Source: Natronomonas salsuginis
Lineage (GTDB): Archaea > Halobacteriota > Halobacteria > Halobacteriales > Haloarculaceae
Assembly: GCF_005239135.1 (NCBI RefSeq)
Contig: NZ_QKNX01000008.1
Location: 17,103-81,102 of the forward strand
Direction: 5' to 3'
Length of the DNA stretch: 64,000 nt
Part shown: piece after piece, positions 61,431 to 64,000 of the stretch
Numbering within the stretch: position 1 is the stretch's first letter
Layout of the letters: every line of letters starts with the position of its first letter
Position numbers and translations under genes: made by a program
Notes under the pieces: model-generated
Database searches by the model: none
What the model saw: the letters and a program-made list of their open reading frames with translations, nothing else
What the model was told of the DNA's origin: nothing

Positions 61431-62654
61431 TCACCCGAACGTCGTCTCGATCGAGACCGCCTCGCCCGCGTGAGTCGCGTTTACTATAGTCGACCCGCGC
61501 GGTGCGACGGTCCACAACCGACCGCCGCCGGTCGAGCCGATTGGATCGCCGTTCACCTCGATCTCGGTGTCAACGGGCGTCTCGCTCGCGGCGTCGAGCA
61601 CCGTGACGCCGAGCGGCCCGCCCGGACGGGTGGTGTTGAGCCGGACCGTGAGGTCGCCGTCGGTCCGTTCGAGCGTGGTCGTCGGTACCGATTCCGGCCT
61701 GATCCGCTGTTGCTCGTACAGGATTTCCGTCGAACCGCTGTCGAGATACGTTTGGAGCTCCCCGTGAGAATGTGTCGCGCTGAACCGATACAGTCGAACC
61801 TGCTCGGGTCCGATGGCGTCGATCCCGTCGAAGCTGTTTGTGGCCCACGGGTAGAGCTCGGTAAACCGGTCCAACGCGGGCGATGGATTGCCGCCGTACT
61901 GGTCGCCCACCGCGTCGGTCTTCACCGTCGGGTCGTGCGCCTCCCGAAGGTAGACACCGTCGTCGCCATCGATCGCGGCGAGCACGATCCCGTCGCTGGC
62001 TGTCTCCACGTACACGTCGAGTGACTGTTCGCCCGACGCGGCGTCGACGAGCCCCGCTCTGACCGGTCCCCGCATCGGCACGAGGCGCACCTGCCCGCTC
62101 GTGGCCCGCTCGGCCTCCGCTTCCATGTCGAGCTCGTCGGCCGCGTTCTCCATCCACTCGAGCGCGTCGGCCGTCACTTCCGCTTGGCGGCTCACGGCCG
62201 TCAGCGTTCGAAGCAACGCTCGGGTTCCGATCGCACCGTCGTTGTACCGCCGAACGGCGTTCCGCTCTCTCGCGGCCAGCCCGTCGATGTGGGCCGCCAG
62301 CCGTTCGCTGCCGTTCTCGACGACGGCTCGACGCTCGGCGTCGGTCTCGGCGTTCGCGTAGCGTCGTTCGAGCGGCCTCACGAGGTAGGCGCTCTCGACC
62401 GCCCCGGCGTCGGACTCGACCGCCGCGGCGACATCGAGTCCGACCGTTCGGCCGTCCGCTCGATCGATCCTATTTCCCGGTGGCGCGAGATATTCGGAAG
62501 TGTTCTCGGCCGTGTATACCGACATCAACTGCTCGGAGTCTTCTGCCGTCTGCTGCGGTTCGCCGGCGACGCCGGCGGTATCCGCGACGACGCCCCCGCC
62601 GATCGGGGCGACACAGAGGAGGAGGGCGACGACGAGCGCGCGCGGACCGTCCAT
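61431..62654 (-). CDS. Secreted DUF7096-type haloarchaeal protein
   Basis: The 407-residue protein starts MDGPRALVVALLLCVAPIGG and carries a signal peptide ending near GGVVADTAG. The mature part has helical repeats (about 80-175, LAAHIDGLAARERNAV), a middle beta domain and the C-terminal LNTTRPGGPLGVTVLDAASE segment, which looks like an extracellular Ig-like domain. No catalytic motif is apparent. From memory it resembles DUF7096 proteins, which lie next to pilin-like and DUF7345 genes in haloarchaea. Extracellular adhesion or surface structure is an inference. Confidence 0.75.
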   Translation of the reverse strand: MDGPRALVVALLLCVAPIGGGVVADTAGVAGEPQQTAEDSEQLMSVYTAENTSEYLAPPGNRIDRADGRTVGLDVAAAVESDAGAVESAYLVRPLERRYANAETDAERRAVVENGSERLAAHIDGLAARERNAVRRYNDGAIGTRALLRTLTAVSRQAEVTADALEWMENAADELDMEAEAERATSGQVRLVPMRGPVRAGLVDAASGEQSLDVYVETASDGIVLAAIDGDDGVYLREAHDPTVKTDAVGDQYGGNPSPALDRFTELYPWATNSFDGIDAIGPEQVRLYRFSATHSHGELQTYLDSGSTEILYEQQRIRPESVPTTTLERTDGDLTVRLNTTRPGGPLGVTVLDAASETPVDTEIEVNGDPIGSTGGGRLWTVAPRGSTIVNATHAGEAVSIETTFG

Positions 62655-62752
62655 GTTCGTGGTGTGGCCCGGAGAACCAAAAATCCGCCGTCCTGACTCC
62701 GACCGAACGCGCGCCGGAGCGTCGCCGAGACGATTTATCGAGGCAGGAGACG

Positions 62753-62759
62753 TTTTATC
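62753..62759 (+). promoter_or_regulatory. TATA box for the membrane-anchored winged-helix protein
   Basis: TTTTATC is centred about 28 bp before the ATG at 62784. A second TTTATC lies at 62734-62739. Confidence 0.4.
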
Positions 62760-62783
62760 GCGGTATGGAAAGCGTTTTCCCGT

Positions 62784-64000
62784 ATGGGTGACGATGATCT
62801 ATCCATGCGGTGTCGGGTCCCCATCCTGCTTTGTGCCCTCCTCCTCGTCCTTGCCCCGTTCGGTGCGATCCCCATCGCCGGACAGCCACAGACCGGCGGG
62901 ACTCACTTCGACGTACAGCTTCACGCCGACGGCGACGCGACGTGGACCGTCTCCCTCTGGGTCCCAATCGAGAACGACGACGATCGCGAGGAGTTCGAGG
63001 CGTTCGCCGAACGCTTCGAGGCCGGAGAGGGTGACCTCGGCACGGACGCGTTCGAGCGCGCCGCCGCCGAGGCCTCGGCGGCGAGCGGCCGGGAGATGTC
63101 GATTCGGTCGATACGTCGCGACAGCGAGATCGTCGCGGAAGACAGCCCCCCGACCGCAACGGGTACCGAATCCGAGCCGGGCCCACAGTACGGTGTGCTC
63201 CGAGTCTCGTTCACGTGGCAGTCGTTCGCCCGGGTCGGTGAGAACAGCACGCTGTACGTCGGCGACGCGTTCAACACCACCGACGGGACGTGGCTTCCGG
63301 AACTCAGCGCCGAGCAGTCGCTGACGATCCGCCCCCCACCGGGTTACGGCGGCCCGACGACGTCCCCGATCGGCGCCGACGAGGGCGATCTCCACTGGAG
63401 CGGCCCCGCGACGTTCGAACCGGGATACTTCACTATCGTGTATTCCCCGAATTCGACGGCGAGCCCGGTCGGCGGCGCCTCGACCGTCCTCGTCGTCGGC
63501 GCGCTGGCGTTGAGCGGCTCGGCGCTGTTGCTCGGCGTGTACCTCCTGTTCGCGCGGCGTCGGAGTGATGGCACCCAGGGCGGCGGTCTCTTGCTCCCCG
63601 GCACTTCGGACTCGGCCCCCGACTCCGACGAGTCGGTGCCGAGCTCCTCAGATGTTCGGGACGCCGATGTGAGCACCGCAGATGCCGACGATGAAGACGC
63701 AGACACCGATGCTTCGGCCGCGGCGACCGCAACCGCCGGGGACGCTCCCGACGACGAGCCGGACTTCGATCTCCTCTCCGACGAGGAGCGGGTCGAGTAC
63801 CTCCTCGAACGCAACGGCGGGCGGATGAAGCAGGCGACGATCGTCAAGGAGACGGGCTGGTCGAACGCGAAGGTCTCACAGCTGCTCTCGGCGATGGACG
63901 AGGCCGACCGGATCGACAAACTTCGGATCGGCCGCGAAAATCTCATTAGCCTCCCCGGTGAGGGGCTCGGCGATCTCCCCCCCGACGAGGACGACGAGCA
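62784..64000 (+). CDS. Membrane-anchored winged-helix protein (DUF7345-type), C-terminus cut off
   Basis: About 405 codons are present and the frame is open to the window end. The protein starts MGDDDLSMRCRVPILLCALL. A signal peptide ends near IPIAGQPQTGG. The extracellular part (about 35-220, GGTHFDVQLHADGDATWTVS) is followed by a membrane helix near residue 240 (STVLVVGALALSGSALLLGV), an acidic linker, and a C-terminal winged-helix domain (ERVEYLLERNGGRMKQATIV, then SNAKVSQLLSAMDEADRIDK). The topology suggests a transmembrane transcription regulator. It is divergent from the DUF7096 gene. Confidence 0.8.
   Translation, partial: MGDDDLSMRCRVPILLCALLLVLAPFGAIPIAGQPQTGGTHFDVQLHADGDATWTVSLWVPIENDDDREEFEAFAERFEAGEGDLGTDAFERAAAEASAASGREMSIRSIRRDSEIVAEDSPPTATGTESEPGPQYGVLRVSFTWQSFARVGENSTLYVGDAFNTTDGTWLPELSAEQSLTIRPPPGYGGPTTSPIGADEGDLHWSGPATFEPGYFTIVYSPNSTASPVGGASTVLVVGALALSGSALLLGVYLLFARRRSDGTQGGGLLLPGTSDSAPDSDESVPSSSDVRDADVSTADADDEDADTDASAAATATAGDAPDDEPDFDLLSDEERVEYLLERNGGRMKQATIVKETGWSNAKVSQLLSAMDEADRIDKLRIGRENLISLPGEGLGDLPPDEDDE

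Overview
The window is chromosomal DNA from a haloarchaeon (class Halobacteria). The base composition is strongly G+C rich, predicted proteins are loaded with Asp and Glu, most genes have a TATA-like box about 26-29 bp upstream of an AUG with no Shine-Dalgarno sequence (leaderless transcripts), and the information-processing genes are archaeal (aIF2-gamma, Rpo7, Spt4/Spt5, S24e, S27ae, thermosome, PAN, Kae1-Bud32, TiaS, DtdA). Several small proteins match families known only from haloarchaea. I cannot fix the genus. It reads as ordinary core chromosome: no rRNA, CRISPR array, complete insertion sequence or integrase is visible, and there is one tRNA gene, tRNA-Lys(UUU).

Layout: 1-3.7 kb holds the 5' part of a siroheme nitrite/sulfite reductase (minus strand, cut by the window edge), small haloarchaeal proteins, a DUF7119-type protein and tRNA-Lys. 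3.7-9.0 kb is a conserved information-processing block: aIF2-gamma, PIN protein, Rpo7, Spt4, dephospho-CoA kinase, a small membrane protein, S24e, S27ae and the Kae1-Bud32 fusion. 9-16 kb has HisRS, then a coiled-coil protein, SMC and ScpA in one operon. 16-25.9 kb carries a phosphoribosyltransferase, a PhzF protein, PEP synthase, MfnA, MetRS, an NfeD-like protein and two short-chain dehydrogenases. 26-33.3 kb is mainly minus strand: thermosome, glycosyltransferase, methyltransferase, NaPRT, RIO1 kinase and citrate synthase, interrupted by one plus-strand winged-helix regulator. 33.4-36.9 kb has an aspartoacylase-family protein, TiaS and an HTH regulator.

36.9-37.6 kb is the one clearly degenerate stretch: remains of minus-strand genes, including a HalOD1 domain, broken by a stop codon and frameshifts. 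37.7-40.3 kb is a hemC-cobA-hemD cluster that makes uroporphyrinogen III and the siroheme precursor. 40.3-45.2 kb has an RFC-like AAA protein overlapping a tyrosine phosphatase, a tRNA m2G methyltransferase, AroE and DtdA. 45.2-48.7 kb (minus) groups a VIT1/CCC1-like transporter, a DUF211 protein and a P2A cation ATPase. 48.9-50.8 kb is ftsZ-secE-nusG(spt5). 50.8-60.9 kb has a zinc-finger protein, PHP, membrane hydrolase, CinA-like amidase, aminotransferase, epimerase, TruA, PepF, PAN, branched-chain aminotransferase and a quinone-type methyltransferase. 60.9-64 kb has a pilin-like protein, a secreted DUF7096-type protein and a membrane-anchored winged-helix protein cut by the window end.

The most notable observations are the decayed HalOD1 locus, a 66-bp in-frame tandem repeat at the start of scpA, an orphan TATA box firing antisense into tiaS, an RFC-like subunit lacking the Walker B glutamate, and the three-gene cation cluster. 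No clearly new defence or mobile system was found.
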